This document shows, piece after piece, positions 18,262-27,249 of a DNA stretch of 36,297 bases (position 1 is the first letter of the stretch; every line of letters begins with the position of its first letter). Origin of the DNA: Moritella sp. Urea-trap-13 (GTDB taxonomy: Bacteria; Pseudomonadota; Gammaproteobacteria; Enterobacterales; Moritellaceae); the NCBI RefSeq assembly GCF_002836355.1, contig NZ_PJCA01000003.1, positions 1 through 36,297 of the forward strand, given 5' to 3'. The notes beneath the pieces were generated by a model. That model was not told the DNA's origin. It did no database searches and was given only the letters and a program-made list of their open reading frames with translations. A program made the position numbers and the translations under genes.

Positions 18262-19761
18262 ATGAGTTCTCTGGACTATGAAGAGGTAAGTGAAAGTGAA
18301 CGCTTGCCTTTTTCGTTTGCGAAAAAATTTGGCGTGGTATTAAGTGAAATTGATGATGCTTGGGTGTTATATCATAAAGCTGATGTTTCACCGGCGACGG
18401 TATTGGAAGTGCGACGCAATCTTGGTCAAGCTTTTCGATTAGTGTTGCTAGATGATGAAGCATTTGAGTTAAAGCTGACTCAGGTGTTTCAGCGTGATTC
18501 TTCAGAAGCGCGGCAGTTAATGCAAGATATTGGTAACGAAGTTGATTTCTTTACCTTAGCTGAAGAGCTACCTACCGAAGAAGACTTATTAGAATCTGAT
18601 GATGATGCACCAATCATTAAATTGATTAATGCGATGCTCAGTGAAGCGATTAAAGAAGGGGCTTCCGATATTCATGTGGAAACATTCGAACGTGCATTAG
18701 TGATCCGCTTCCGTATTGATGGGGTATTAAGGGAGATCTTAAAACCGAATCGTCAATTAGCCTCATTATTAATATCGCGTATCAAAGTGATGTCAAAAAT
18801 GGACATTGCGGAGAAACGTATTCCCCAAGATGGTCGTATTTCATTACGTATTGGTGGTCGTGGCGTTGACGTACGTGTATCGACCTTACCGTCAAGTTTT
18901 GGTGAGCGAGTGGTAATGCGCTTACTGGATAAAAATAACGCCAAGTTAGAATTAGTACACTTAGGGATGACGTTAGATAATCGCAATAAAATGTCTGAAC
19001 TTATTCATAAACCGCACGGTATTATTCTTGTTACTGGGCCAACTGGTTCAGGTAAAAGTACCACGCTGTATGCCGCGTTATCGGATATTAACAGTAAAGA
19101 CCGTAATATTTTAACGGTTGAAGATCCGGTTGAGTATCAACTTGATGGTATTGGTCAAACGCAAGTGAACCCAAAAGTGGATATGACCTTCTCACGTGGT
19201 TTACGTGCCATCTTGCGCCAAGATCCCGATGTGGTGATGATTGGTGAAGTACGTGATTTAGAGACTGCTCAAATAGCCGTTCAAGCCAGTTTAACCGGTC
19301 ACTTAGTATTGTCGACCTTGCATACCAATACGGCGGTGGGTGCTGTTACGCGTTTGCGTGATATGGGCTTGGAACCGTTCTTATTATCTTCCAGTGTACT
19401 TGGGGTGCTGGCACAACGGTTAGTGCGAACGCTTTGTGCTGATTGTCGCGAGAGTGCCGCGCCGACTGAGCGTGAACTTGAGCAATTAGCATCAAACCGT
19501 GTTGCCAATGTGAGTGTTATTTATCATTCCAAAGGTTGTGATAAATGTAACAACACGGGTTATCGAGGTCGAACCGGTATTCATGAATTGTTAATCGTTG
19601 ATGAAGATGTCCGTGACATGATCCATAGTGGTGCGGGCGAGCAGATTGTTGAACGTCATATACGCCCATTCACGCCTAGTATCCGTCAAGATGGTATCGC
19701 TAAAGTACTTGCAGGTGTCACCACCTTAGAAGAAGTACTTCGTGTTACAAGAGAGGGATAA
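18262..19761 (+). CDS. gspE: Type II secretion system ATPase GspE
   Basis: GspE is the cytoplasmic hexameric ATPase that powers pseudopilus assembly. The 499-residue protein has the N1 domain that binds GspL, then the N2 domain ([20 protein letters not shown]), a Walker [10 protein letters not shown] at about residues 259-267, the Asp box and Walker B region ([15 protein letters not shown]), the His box [11 protein letters not shown] and the tetracysteine zinc motif (CADC then CDKC). All catalytic parts are present. Its ATG directly follows the gspD stop codon, and 2 nt separate it from gspF. Confidence 0.98.
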   Translation: MSSLDYEEVSESERLPFSFAKKFGVVLSEIDDAWVLYHKADVSPATVLEVRRNLGQAFRLVLLDDEAFELKLTQVFQRDSSEARQLMQDIGNEVDFFTLAEELPTEEDLLESDDDAPIIKLINAMLSEAIKEGASDIHVETFERALVIRFRIDGVLREILKPNRQLASLLISRIKVMSKMDIAEKRIPQDGRISLRIGGRGVDVRVSTLPSSFGERVVMRLLDKNNAKLELVHLGMTLDNRNKMSELIHKPHGIILVTGPTGSGKSTTLYAALSDINSKDRNILTVEDPVEYQLDGIGQTQVNPKVDMTFSRGLRAILRQDPDVVMIGEVRDLETAQIAVQASLTGHLVLSTLHTNTAVGAVTRLRDMGLEPFLLSSSVLGVLAQRLVRTLCADCRESAAPTERELEQLASNRVANVSVIYHSKGCDKCNNTGYRGRTGIHELLIVDEDVRDMIHSGAGEQIVERHIRPFTPSIRQDGIAKVLAGVTTLEEVLRVTREG

Positions 19762-19763
19762 CC

Positions 19764-20984
19764 ATGCCAGCATTTTCTTATTTAGCGATGGATAAAAAAG
19801 GCAAAAAGAAAAAGGGCGTTTTAGAAGCTGACGGACCCAAGCAAGCACGTAACTTATTACGAGAAAAAGGCTTAACGCCACTTGAAGTAGAAATGTCTGC
19901 AGAAGCAGAACAGAAAAAAGCCTCAGGAGTATTTACGTTTAAACGGGGTATTAGTACCGCTGATATGGCGTTGTTAACACGGCAATTATCGACATTGATT
20001 GCGGCATCACTGCCGCTGGAAGAATCTTTAAAAGCGGTTGCTGAGCAAAGTGAATTACCGCGTATTCAAAATATGATCTTAGCGGTGCGCAGTCGTGTTG
20101 TTGAAGGTCATACCTTAGCGGAAAGTTTCGCTGAATTTCCCCATGCGTTCGATCATTTGTATTGCGCGATGGTTGCGTCGGGTGAAAAATCGGGACATTT
20201 GGATAAAGTACTTAATCGTTTAGCTGACTATACCGAGCAACGTCAAAAAATGTCCAGTCAACTGACCCAGGCAATGATCTATCCGGTGATGTTAACGCTG
20301 GTAGCTATTGGGGTGGTGTCATTATTGTTAACCAGTGTAGTGCCTAAAGTCGTAGGTCAATTTGAGCACATGGGACAAGAGTTACCGCAAATCACCCAAA
20401 TACTGATCGGGCTTTCTGATTTTGTCAGTAATTATGGTTTGTATCTTGTGGTTGCGATTGTATTGCTGATAATCGTAGTGAAACGGTTATTGTTAAAACC
20501 CGCTAACCGTTTAGTCTTTGATGAACGATTATTAAAAATACCTGTCATTGGTAAGATAAGCCGCGGTATTAATACCGCACGTTTTGCTCGTACGTTAAGT
20601 ATTTTAAATGCCAGTGCGGTGCCCTTACTTGAGAGTATGTCGATTGCAGGGCAAGTCTTAACTAATATGCATGCGCGTCGATTAGTTGAGGGGGCGACGA
20701 GTCGCGTTCGTGAAGGGACTAGCTTAAGAGCCTCATTAACGGAAACTAAGTTATTTCCGCCAATGATGTTACATATGATCGCCAGTGGCGAACAAAGTGG
20801 TGAACTCGGTCCCATGTTAGAGCGTGCTGCGGATAACCAAGACTCGCAATTTGAAGCGCAAGTCGCAATGGCGTTAGGCATTTTTCAACCCTTGCTGGTG
20901 GTGAGTATGTCGTTTGTTGTATTATTTATTGTGATGGCAATTCTTCAGCCAATTTTGTCTTTAAACCAGATGGTTGCAGGTTAG
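19764..20984 (+). CDS. gspF: Type II secretion system inner-membrane protein GspF
   Basis: GspF is the polytopic platform protein beneath the pseudopilus. The 406-residue product has the family's two tandem cytoplasmic domains, each with a conserved glycine motif (GHTLAESFAEFP with VASGEKSGHLDKVL in the first, GTSLRASL with IASGEQSGELGPML in the second). Three membrane segments can be seen, at about residues 170-195, 220-240 and 375-400. The ATG at 19764 follows AGAGGG. Length and layout are normal. Confidence 0.97.
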   Translation: MPAFSYLAMDKKGKKKKGVLEADGPKQARNLLREKGLTPLEVEMSAEAEQKKASGVFTFKRGISTADMALLTRQLSTLIAASLPLEESLKAVAEQSELPRIQNMILAVRSRVVEGHTLAESFAEFPHAFDHLYCAMVASGEKSGHLDKVLNRLADYTEQRQKMSSQLTQAMIYPVMLTLVAIGVVSLLLTSVVPKVVGQFEHMGQELPQITQILIGLSDFVSNYGLYLVVAIVLLIIVVKRLLLKPANRLVFDERLLKIPVIGKISRGINTARFARTLSILNASAVPLLESMSIAGQVLTNMHARRLVEGATSRVREGTSLRASLTETKLFPPMMLHMIASGEQSGELGPMLERAADNQDSQFEAQVAMALGIFQPLLVVSMSFVVLFIVMAILQPILSLNQMVAG

Positions 20985-21009
20985 ATTTTTATTTAAAGTA
21001 GAGGATGTT

Positions 21010-21444
21010 ATGAATAACAAGAAACGGAATGTATCAGGTTTTACCCTGTTAGAGATCATGGTCGTTATTGTGATCTTAGGGGTACTTGCATCAATGGTTA
21101 TCCCTAATTTATTAGGCAATAAAGAAAAAGCCGATCGCCAAAAAGTAGTATCAGATATTGTGGCACTGGAAAATGCGATGGATATGTACAAGCTGGATAA
21201 CAGTCGCTACCCAACGACAGAGCAAGGTTTAGATGCATTAGTTGAAATGCCGGATGTAGACCCTGAGCCAAGAGATTACCGTAACGGTGGTTATATCAAA
21301 CGTTTACCGCAAGACCCTTGGGGTAATGAATATTTATTAGTCAGCCCAGGTGAGAATGGTCAAGTTGATATTTATTCTATCGGTTTAGATGCTGAAGAAG
21401 GTTCTGATGACGATATCGGTAACTGGAACATGCATGACAAGTAA
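21010..21444 (+). CDS. gspG: Type II secretion system major pseudopilin GspG
   Basis: GspG is the main building block of the periplasmic pseudopilus. The 144-residue precursor from ATG 21010 has GAGG 5 nt upstream and a 10-residue leader ending in Gly10, cut before Phe11, with the essential mature Glu5 (FTLLE) at residue 15. The hydrophobic helix IMVVIVILGVLASMVIPNL follows, then the conserved NKEKADRQKVVSDIVALENA and C-terminal calcium-site region (DPWGNEYLL and acidic tail). The reading frame extends upstream into gspF, but the longer form would add residues to the leader. A hairpin lies in the gap downstream. Confidence 0.97.
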   Translation: MNNKKRNVSGFTLLEIMVVIVILGVLASMVIPNLLGNKEKADRQKVVSDIVALENAMDMYKLDNSRYPTTEQGLDALVEMPDVDPEPRDYRNGGYIKRLPQDPWGNEYLLVSPGENGQVDIYSIGLDAEEGSDDDIGNWNMHDK

Positions 21445-21459
21445 TTAATGATGGATTAA

Positions 21460-21487
21460 GGCGCAGTATAATGACTGTGCCTTTCTC
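21460..21487 (+). terminator. Hairpin in the gspG-gspH gap
   Basis: GGCGCAG (21460-21466) pairs with CTGTGCC (21475-21481) with one G-U pair and an 8-nt loop, followed by TTTCTC. It is the only sizeable gap (116 nt) inside the gsp operon from gspD onward. It is likely a partial terminator or an RNA-stabilising stem that raises gspG output over the minor pseudopilins. Confidence 0.5.
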
Positions 21488-21560
21488 TATTTACCTTGAA
21501 CATGTCTAATATTAGTCGCTATTTTTCTCCATCCATTTCAATAATACCCCAAGGAATATA

Positions 21561-22166
21561 ATGCAAGATCGTACTCATCAAGAAGCTGGCTTTACACTAT
21601 TAGAAATAATGTTAGTTATATTCTTAATGGGCATGATGGTTACAGGTGTGGTGATGACCATGAGCACCGCGGGTCCTGATAGACAACTCAAAAAAGAAGC
21701 CGCGCGTTTTGTTGGCGTATTAGAATTAGCGGAAGAAGAAGCGCTACTTAGTAGTATTGAAATGGGGTTGGTGATTGCAGAGCAAGAATATCAATTTGTT
21801 TATTTAGATGATAACGATAGGTGGACTGCGTTTACAGATTCGAAAGTATTTGCCAAAAAAACACTTGAAGAAGACATTGTGTTGTCTTTTGAACTCGCAG
21901 GATTAAAAGCTGAGGGTAGCTTTCTAGGCAGCCGTAAATTGTTCGCTGATGACGACGGTTTATTTGAAGATAAAGGCGGTTTGTTTGAAGGTGATGAAAA
22001 AGCAATCCGCATCGAACCGGATATCTTTATTTATTCCAGTGGTGAGATCTCGGACTTTACCTTAACCTTTACTTACATGGATGCCGATCTTGGCGATAGC
22101 AGTATTAAGGTTCAATTTGATGAATACGGTGACTTAATCATTAATTCGATGGTGGATGGGTTGTGA
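21561..22166 (+). CDS. gspH: Type II secretion system minor pseudopilin GspH
   Basis: GspH is a minor pseudopilin in the pseudopilus tip region. The 201-residue precursor has the prepilin motif with cleavage after Gly10 and Glu15 as the mature Glu5 (AG before FTLLEIM), then a hydrophobic helix. The globular part has an odd acidic stretch near residues 130-148 with two similar heptads, DGLFEDK and GGLFEGD, which look like a small tandem duplication. It begins 116 nt after gspG, following a hairpin, with AAGGAA before the ATG. Its stop overlaps the gspI start. Confidence 0.94.
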   Translation: MQDRTHQEAGFTLLEIMLVIFLMGMMVTGVVMTMSTAGPDRQLKKEAARFVGVLELAEEEALLSSIEMGLVIAEQEYQFVYLDDNDRWTAFTDSKVFAKKTLEEDIVLSFELAGLKAEGSFLGSRKLFADDDGLFEDKGGLFEGDEKAIRIEPDIFIYSSGEISDFTLTFTYMDADLGDSSIKVQFDEYGDLIINSMVDGL

Positions 22167-22555
22167 TGAAACCAAGTATAGGCAATACCCTATTATTTAA
22201 ACAAGCGGGTATGACGTTACTCGAAGTCATGGTTGCGATGTCGATATTTGCCACCGCGGGGCTGGCGGTAATGAAAGTCGCGACAGAGAATTTAAGCAGC
22301 TTAGCTTATTTGGAAGAGAAAACGTTTGCTAACTGGGTGGCATCTAATACGTTAACAGAATTAAAACTGGCGAACACAATCCCGGGTAAATCATGGCGCA
22401 AAGGTGAATCTGAACTGGCTGGGCGAACCTGGTATTGGCGTTATAAAGCAGAAGCCACAGACAGTAGTGATTTTGTTGGGGTAACTGTAGAAGTGGCAAC
22501 AGATAATAAATATGAATCAAGAGTTAGTCACTTATTTACCTATGTGGTGCGCTAA
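22166..22555 (+). CDS. gspI: Type II secretion system minor pseudopilin GspI
   Basis: GspI is a minor pseudopilin that forms the tip complex with GspJ and GspK. From ATG 22166 the precursor is 129 residues with a 15-residue leader ending Gly15, cut before Met16, and Glu20 as mature Glu5 (MTLLEVMVAMSIFA). GGATGGG lies 5 nt upstream; an in-frame GTG at 22163 is the alternative. The ATG shares its A with the gspH stop (TGATG), so translation is likely coupled. The conserved GRTWYWRY motif is present. Confidence 0.94.
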   Translation: MKPSIGNTLLFKQAGMTLLEVMVAMSIFATAGLAVMKVATENLSSLAYLEEKTFANWVASNTLTELKLANTIPGKSWRKGESELAGRTWYWRYKAEATDSSDFVGVTVEVATDNKYESRVSHLFTYVVR

Positions 22556-22556
22556 G

Positions 22557-23207
22557 ATGAACCGACAGCCTACAATGCATCAACGTGGTTTTACGTTGAT
22601 CGAAATGATGATCGCCATTGCTATTTTTGCTTTGCTCAGCTTAGGTGCTTATCAAGTGCTACAAGGTGTATTACGCAGTGATGAAGTATCGAGAGAGCGC
22701 GGTGATAGTCTAAAGCAACTGCAACGGGCGATGGTTATTGTCGAGCGTGACTTTCAACAAATGAATGCCCGTAATAATCGCAGTGATGACGAACTGACTG
22801 CAATGCCATTACAAGCTGGAAAGTTTATGTTTGATAGTGATGACGATGGTATTGCTTTTACACGCAGCGGTTGGCGCAATCCATTATCACAGCTACCACG
22901 CTCCTCATTACAGCGGGTCATATACCGAGTTAAAGATGCGCATTTAGAGCGATTAAGTTATGTCTACTTAGACCCTGCTAGCGGTGAAGAGCCGAAGACC
23001 AAGCTAATTTTAGAAAATGTCGAATCAATGATATTTGAATTTTATCAAGATAAAAAATGGGTAGATACTTGGAGTAATAAAAAAGCCTTACCTGATGGCG
23101 TCAGAGTAACACTGACATTAAAGCGTTTTGGTGAGATCCAGCGTATATTTTTATTACCTAAGGCTAAGATAGATAGTGATAATAGCAGCGCTGAGGAACA
23201 AAGCTAA
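22557..23207 (+). CDS. gspJ: Type II secretion system minor pseudopilin GspJ
   Basis: GspJ is a tip-complex minor pseudopilin. From ATG 22557, immediately after the gspI stop, the precursor is 216 residues with an 11-residue leader ending Gly11 and mature Glu5 at residue 16 (FTLIEMMIAIAIFALLS). The conserved ERDFQQMNARNNR segment and the GWRNPL and LQRVIYRV motifs fit GspJ. A longer frame starts at 22512 inside gspI, and a shorter one at 22575; the chosen start gives the usual leader length. Its stop overlaps gspK by one base. Confidence 0.93.
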   Translation: MNRQPTMHQRGFTLIEMMIAIAIFALLSLGAYQVLQGVLRSDEVSRERGDSLKQLQRAMVIVERDFQQMNARNNRSDDELTAMPLQAGKFMFDSDDDGIAFTRSGWRNPLSQLPRSSLQRVIYRVKDAHLERLSYVYLDPASGEEPKTKLILENVESMIFEFYQDKKWVDTWSNKKALPDGVRVTLTLKRFGEIQRIFLLPKAKIDSDNSSAEEQS

Positions 23208-24181
23208 TGAGAAGTGCGTCTAAACAGCATGGTATTGCGTTGCTGACCGTGTTGCTCATCCTTGCAGTCATGGTGATAATTGCGGGTAATATGTCGTCGC
23301 GATTACAGCTAGAGTTGCGCCGTACTAGTAACATCATCACGCATCAGCAAGCATTATGGTACGCCTATGGTGCAGAAGCCTTGGTTGAGAAAGGCTTAAA
23401 ACAAGCATTAAAAGATGACGACACCATCAACTTAGATCAATATTGGGCAACAGAAGGCATGGTATATCCAGTTGAGAATGGCCAGATTGGCGGTCAGGTT
23501 TTGGATATGCAAGCCTGCTTTAATGTCAATGCAGTAGCAGGTGAAGACAAAGACGGTGAAGCTCCATTAGCAGTACGCCAATTTAGAAATCTATTAGAAC
23601 AGCTTGAATTAGATGCCTATGAAGCAGAGCAGTTGAGTGATGCATTACGTGACTGGATTGATGAAGATAGCAATGTTGTATCGAGCTATGGTGTGGAAGA
23701 CGCTTATTATGAGTCGCTTGATTACCCTTATCAAGCGGGCAACCAGCGATTATTAAATGTCAGTGAATTAAGGGCAATCAAAGGTTTTAATCAGCCTATT
23801 TACCGTAAGGTTCGCCCTTATCTTTGTGCGTTACCTACCGCGACATTAAAGATTAACGTTAATACCATTGCTCTGGATAAACCAGAGGTATTAGCAGGTA
23901 TGTTTTCAGGCAAGCTATCGTTAGACCTTGCTAAAACTATTTTGGAACAACGACCAACAAGTGGTTGGGCGACTATCGTCGATTTTTTGTCGTTAGCTTC
24001 CTTAAAAGGTATTGAAATGAGCGCCGTAGAGAAGAGTAGCTTTGATGTGAAAAGTAGCTATTTCGTCGCCCTGTTACAGGCTGAATTTGGCAGTGCCACG
24101 ATGAAGCTAGAGTCACTTTTTAACGCTGAAAGCAAAGATAATGTTTATGTTATACGTCGACAATTCGGAGGAGCTCAATGA
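23207..24181 (+). CDS. gspK: Type II secretion system minor pseudopilin GspK
   Basis: GspK is the large minor pseudopilin capping the pseudopilus. The 324-residue precursor has a short leader ending Gly9 and the sequence IALLT after it, so the usual mature Glu5 is Thr, a known peculiarity of GspK. The large alpha domain includes ACFNVNAV, SDALRDWIDED with acidic calcium-site residues, and YRKVRPYLCALP. A transmembrane helix spans about residues 10-30. It overlaps gspJ by one base and gspL by four, which suggests coupled translation. Confidence 0.95.
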   Translation: MRSASKQHGIALLTVLLILAVMVIIAGNMSSRLQLELRRTSNIITHQQALWYAYGAEALVEKGLKQALKDDDTINLDQYWATEGMVYPVENGQIGGQVLDMQACFNVNAVAGEDKDGEAPLAVRQFRNLLEQLELDAYEAEQLSDALRDWIDEDSNVVSSYGVEDAYYESLDYPYQAGNQRLLNVSELRAIKGFNQPIYRKVRPYLCALPTATLKINVNTIALDKPEVLAGMFSGKLSLDLAKTILEQRPTSGWATIVDFLSLASLKGIEMSAVEKSSFDVKSSYFVALLQAEFGSATMKLESLFNAESKDNVYVIRRQFGGAQ

Positions 24182-25395
24182 GTGAGCAATTAGTAGTTAG
24201 ACTTGGTAGTGAAAGTCGACAAGCAATACATTGGTTAGTGTGGTCAACAGTAGAACGCGAGATCATTGCATCGGGTATTTTGGCTTGTGCAGAAGACCTT
24301 GTTGAACTTAAATCGCGCGCTGGTGGCCGACCAATTATCACCTTAATACCAAGTTGTGATATCACCTTTAAAGATGTAGAACTACCTGGGCGCAGTAACA
24401 AACAATTACTTAATGCCTTGCCTTATATGCTAGAACAAGAATTGAGTAGTGATATTGATAAGCTACACTTTTCGATATTAGACAAGCTTGCAAATACAGT
24501 TTCCGTTGCGGTTATTGCCCATGAAAAAATGCAGCTTTGGCAATCTTGGTTAGCAGATGCAGAGTTAGTATGTGAACAATATATTCCCGATGCTTTAACT
24601 TTACCCTACAGTGACGAGCACTGGAGTGCGGTCGAATTGGATGGCCAATGGTTAATTAGACAGACACCGACGCAAGGGTTATGTATTGAAAGTGAGTTGT
24701 TAGAGTTTGTCTTAGCTTCCACAGAGTCTTCCGAGGAGGAGGACGTCAGTAGCGCAGCAGCTGTGATGAGTTACTCTGCTATCGATGCACTTGGGTTGGA
24801 TAATTGGCAGCAAGGTCATATAGAGTTACCGATGAAGCTATGCGCTGAGGGCGCGATCGCTAGCCGTTATAATTTATTGCAAGGCCAGTACAAAGTGGTA
24901 CGTGAAAAAAACGTGGCATTAAAATTATGGCGCGGTAGTGCTATTGCTGCATGCTTGGCTATGGTGATGATATTTGCCAATCAATTTGTCACCTTAAATA
25001 AACTAGAACAACAACAATCAGCGTTAGAAAGCGAGATTAAACAAGTCTATAAAACGGTGTTTAAACCGAAGAAAATGCGTTTGAATACGCGTTTAGTAAA
25101 AAAACAAATGCAAAGTAGATTAAATGATTTACGTGGCGGTGGTGATAACACTGGTTTCTTAGTTATGCTGAGTCAACTAACACCGACATTTAAACAGCTA
25201 TCAGGTATTCAACCTATTTCGGTTCGGTTTGATACCAAGCAAGCGACATTACGGTTACAAGTAAGTGCCACAGATTTTCAAGTATTTGATAAATTAAAAT
25301 CTTCGCTATCAACGCAATTTGACGTTGAGCAGGGAACTTTGAGTCAACAAAATGGTCGAGTTCAAGGCACGCTTGATATAAAGGGTAAAAGATGA
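24178..25395 (+). CDS. gspL: Type II secretion system inner-membrane protein GspL
   Basis: GspL recruits the ATPase GspE to the membrane and partners GspM. The 405-residue protein has a large actin-like cytoplasmic domain (residues 1 to about 250, with GGRPIITLIP and LPGRSNKQLLNALPYMLEQ), one membrane segment near residues 258-275 and a periplasmic ferredoxin-like C-terminal domain. It starts in the ATGA overlap with gspK and ends in an ATGA overlap with gspM. The GGAGGAG just upstream is a strong ribosome-binding site. Confidence 0.95.
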   Translation: MSEQLVVRLGSESRQAIHWLVWSTVEREIIASGILACAEDLVELKSRAGGRPIITLIPSCDITFKDVELPGRSNKQLLNALPYMLEQELSSDIDKLHFSILDKLANTVSVAVIAHEKMQLWQSWLADAELVCEQYIPDALTLPYSDEHWSAVELDGQWLIRQTPTQGLCIESELLEFVLASTESSEEEDVSSAAAVMSYSAIDALGLDNWQQGHIELPMKLCAEGAIASRYNLLQGQYKVVREKNVALKLWRGSAIAACLAMVMIFANQFVTLNKLEQQQSALESEIKQVYKTVFKPKKMRLNTRLVKKQMQSRLNDLRGGGDNTGFLVMLSQLTPTFKQLSGIQPISVRFDTKQATLRLQVSATDFQVFDKLKSSLSTQFDVEQGTLSQQNGRVQGTLDIKGKR

Positions 25396-25865
25396 AAGCA
25401 CATTGGCAACAATTAGAGCAAAAAGAAAAGCAACTTATTAGCATATTAATTGCGACCTTGCTGCTTGCTGGTGGCTATTGGCTACTTTGGCAACCGTTAC
25501 AAAATGACATTGTTAATACCCAACGCAAAGTTAACGTACAGACCCAAACATTAGCCGATGTTAAAGTGCTTGGGCAAAAAATCACCGACTTACAGGGTGG
25601 GCAAGTTAATCGTGCTGATGCGGGCGATCTGAATCAACTTGTTAGTCGCAGTGCCGCGAGTAATAAAATAGCCATCACACGTATTCAAGCTAAAGCAGAT
25701 TCATTGCAAGTATGGATTGATGATGTCAATTTTAATCAACTGACCGCATGGTTAGAAAAATTAAATAAACAATACGCTATTGAGATCCAAAATATCGACT
25801 TGAGTGTCTCTGATACTAAAGGCATGGTTAAAGTACGTCGTTTACAGTTAGGAAAAAGAACATGA
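25392..25865 (+). CDS. gspM: Type II secretion system inner-membrane protein GspM
   Basis: GspM is a small bitopic protein that stabilises GspL in the assembly platform. The 157-residue product has a short cytoplasmic stretch, a membrane helix at about residues 16-35 (LISILIATLLLAGGYWLLW) and a periplasmic ferredoxin-like domain. The N-terminal EQKEKQLI and WQPLQN motifs are typical. Four-base overlaps with gspL and gspN suggest coupled translation. Confidence 0.94.
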   Translation: MKAHWQQLEQKEKQLISILIATLLLAGGYWLLWQPLQNDIVNTQRKVNVQTQTLADVKVLGQKITDLQGGQVNRADAGDLNQLVSRSAASNKIAITRIQAKADSLQVWIDDVNFNQLTAWLEKLNKQYAIEIQNIDLSVSDTKGMVKVRRLQLGKRT

Positions 25866-26617
25866 GAAGTAAACTCTTAATGTTAGGCTTTGTCACTGCT
25901 GCTTATGGCTCGTTTCTTGTCGGCACATTGCCAGCTTCATTAGCATTATCTTATATTGATCTTCCCGCTAACATAGCGCTAAACCAAGTCGAAGGTACAG
26001 TGTGGCAAGGTCAAGTAAAACGAATATCGTTTAATCATATCGACGTCGAAGATGTACGCTGGGATACCTCTGTTATGGCATTGTTGACCGGCTCAGCACA
26101 AGTCTCTATTGAATTCGGCCGCGGTAAAAACAGCTTACGCGGTAGTGGTGAACTCGGTTATTCAAGTAGCGGTGCTTATGCTCAAGACTTTACCGCGTCA
26201 GCAAGCTCTGAATGGCTTATTCGCGCAAGCAATGCGCCATTGCCGGTGACTACAAAGGGTATTGTTAAATTAACTATCGCAGAGCTGCAGCAAGGGCAAC
26301 CTTGGTGTGAACAACTAAACGGCCAATTGAGTTGGTCTAATGCGGCAATTGAATCATTATTAGGTAATGTTGAAATCGACTCAGCAGTTGCTGATTTGAG
26401 CTGTGATAACGGTGCCATTGTTGCCAATATTAAGCAGGGTTCTAAGCAACTTAAATTATCTGGTGTCGCCAAGTTAGAAAGTAAAGGCAAATACAGCCTA
26501 TCCGCAGTGTTGGTACCAAGTAATGAATTACCTGAATCAATACGCAGTAATCTACGCTATATTGGTAAAGAAAATGCCAAAGGCGAATATAAGATTAATT
26601 ACGTAGGGCGGATATAA
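25862..26617 (+). CDS. gspN: Type II secretion system protein GspN
   Basis: GspN is an accessory T2SS protein of unclear role, found in some but not all systems. The 251-residue protein has one N-terminal membrane segment or uncleaved signal (about residues 5-27) and a periplasmic beta-rich domain with the family motif VEGTVWQGQV near residue 42 and RGSGELGYS. It is the last gene of the operon; no gspO (prepilin peptidase), gspA, gspB or gspS is present here, so the peptidase is probably PilD encoded elsewhere. No clear terminator follows, and nudE begins 41 nt downstream. Confidence 0.93.
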   Translation: MRSKLLMLGFVTAAYGSFLVGTLPASLALSYIDLPANIALNQVEGTVWQGQVKRISFNHIDVEDVRWDTSVMALLTGSAQVSIEFGRGKNSLRGSGELGYSSSGAYAQDFTASASSEWLIRASNAPLPVTTKGIVKLTIAELQQGQPWCEQLNGQLSWSNAAIESLLGNVEIDSAVADLSCDNGAIVANIKQGSKQLKLSGVAKLESKGKYSLSAVLVPSNELPESIRSNLRYIGKENAKGEYKINYVGRI

Positions 26618-26658
26618 CATTGTTATGTATGGCGTTATGACAAGGATGCAGAATTAAA

Positions 26659-27204
26659 ATGACACATCAAAAACCCAAAATATTGAACTCGAATATCATC
26701 GCAGAAAGTCGATTATTTAAAGTTGAGTCTGTTTCACTGCGTTTCTCTAATGGTGTTGAACGTACTTACGAAAGAATGAAAGGTGGTGGTCACGGCGCCG
26801 TCATGATGGTCCCTGTCGATGCGGATAACAATCTTATTTTGATCCGTGAGTATGCCGTTGGTACAGAGCGCTATGAGCTCGGTTTTCCTAAAGGGGCTAT
26901 CGATAAAGGTGAAACGCCATTAGTTGCAGCTAACCGAGAATTAATGGAAGAGGTAGGCGTTGGGGCTAAAACGCTAACTTTACTTAAAGAAGTCAATTTG
27001 GCACCGAGCTATTTTTCTGCTCACATGCAGATCTATCTTGCACAGGATTTATATCCTGAATCACGTGAGGGAGATGAACCAGAACCGCTTGAGATTATAA
27101 AGTGGCCACTAGCGAGAGCCAATGAACTCCTTGATAATGATGAGATCACAGAATCTCGTGCTATTTGTGCATTATTACTTGCCCTAAAACAATTAGATAA
27201 GTAA
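26659..27204 (+). CDS. nudE: ADP compounds hydrolase NudE
   Basis: NudE is a Nudix hydrolase acting on ADP-ribose, NADH and Ap3A, removing potentially toxic nucleotide derivatives. The 181-residue protein has a complete Nudix box at residues 79-101 (GAIDKGE, seven residues, then RELMEEVGV) with all metal-binding glutamates. The upstream GGHGAVMMVPV and GTERYELGFPKG and the downstream LAPSYFSAHMQIYLA fit NudE rather than other Nudix proteins. It may be read through from gspN (41-nt gap) and is followed 45 nt later by cysQ. Confidence 0.95.
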   Translation: MTHQKPKILNSNIIAESRLFKVESVSLRFSNGVERTYERMKGGGHGAVMMVPVDADNNLILIREYAVGTERYELGFPKGAIDKGETPLVAANRELMEEVGVGAKTLTLLKEVNLAPSYFSAHMQIYLAQDLYPESREGDEPEPLEIIKWPLARANELLDNDEITESRAICALLLALKQLDK

Positions 27205-27249
27205 TACTAAATTATTAAGTGATGGCGAGAACAAAGTAGGATGTGCAGT

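Noticed and set aside
15236-26617. Reading the gsp operon as a type IV pilus or competence cluster
   Set aside because: Presence of GspC, GspD with N0 and S-type domains, GspK lacking Glu5, and GspL/M/N identifies a type II secretion system.
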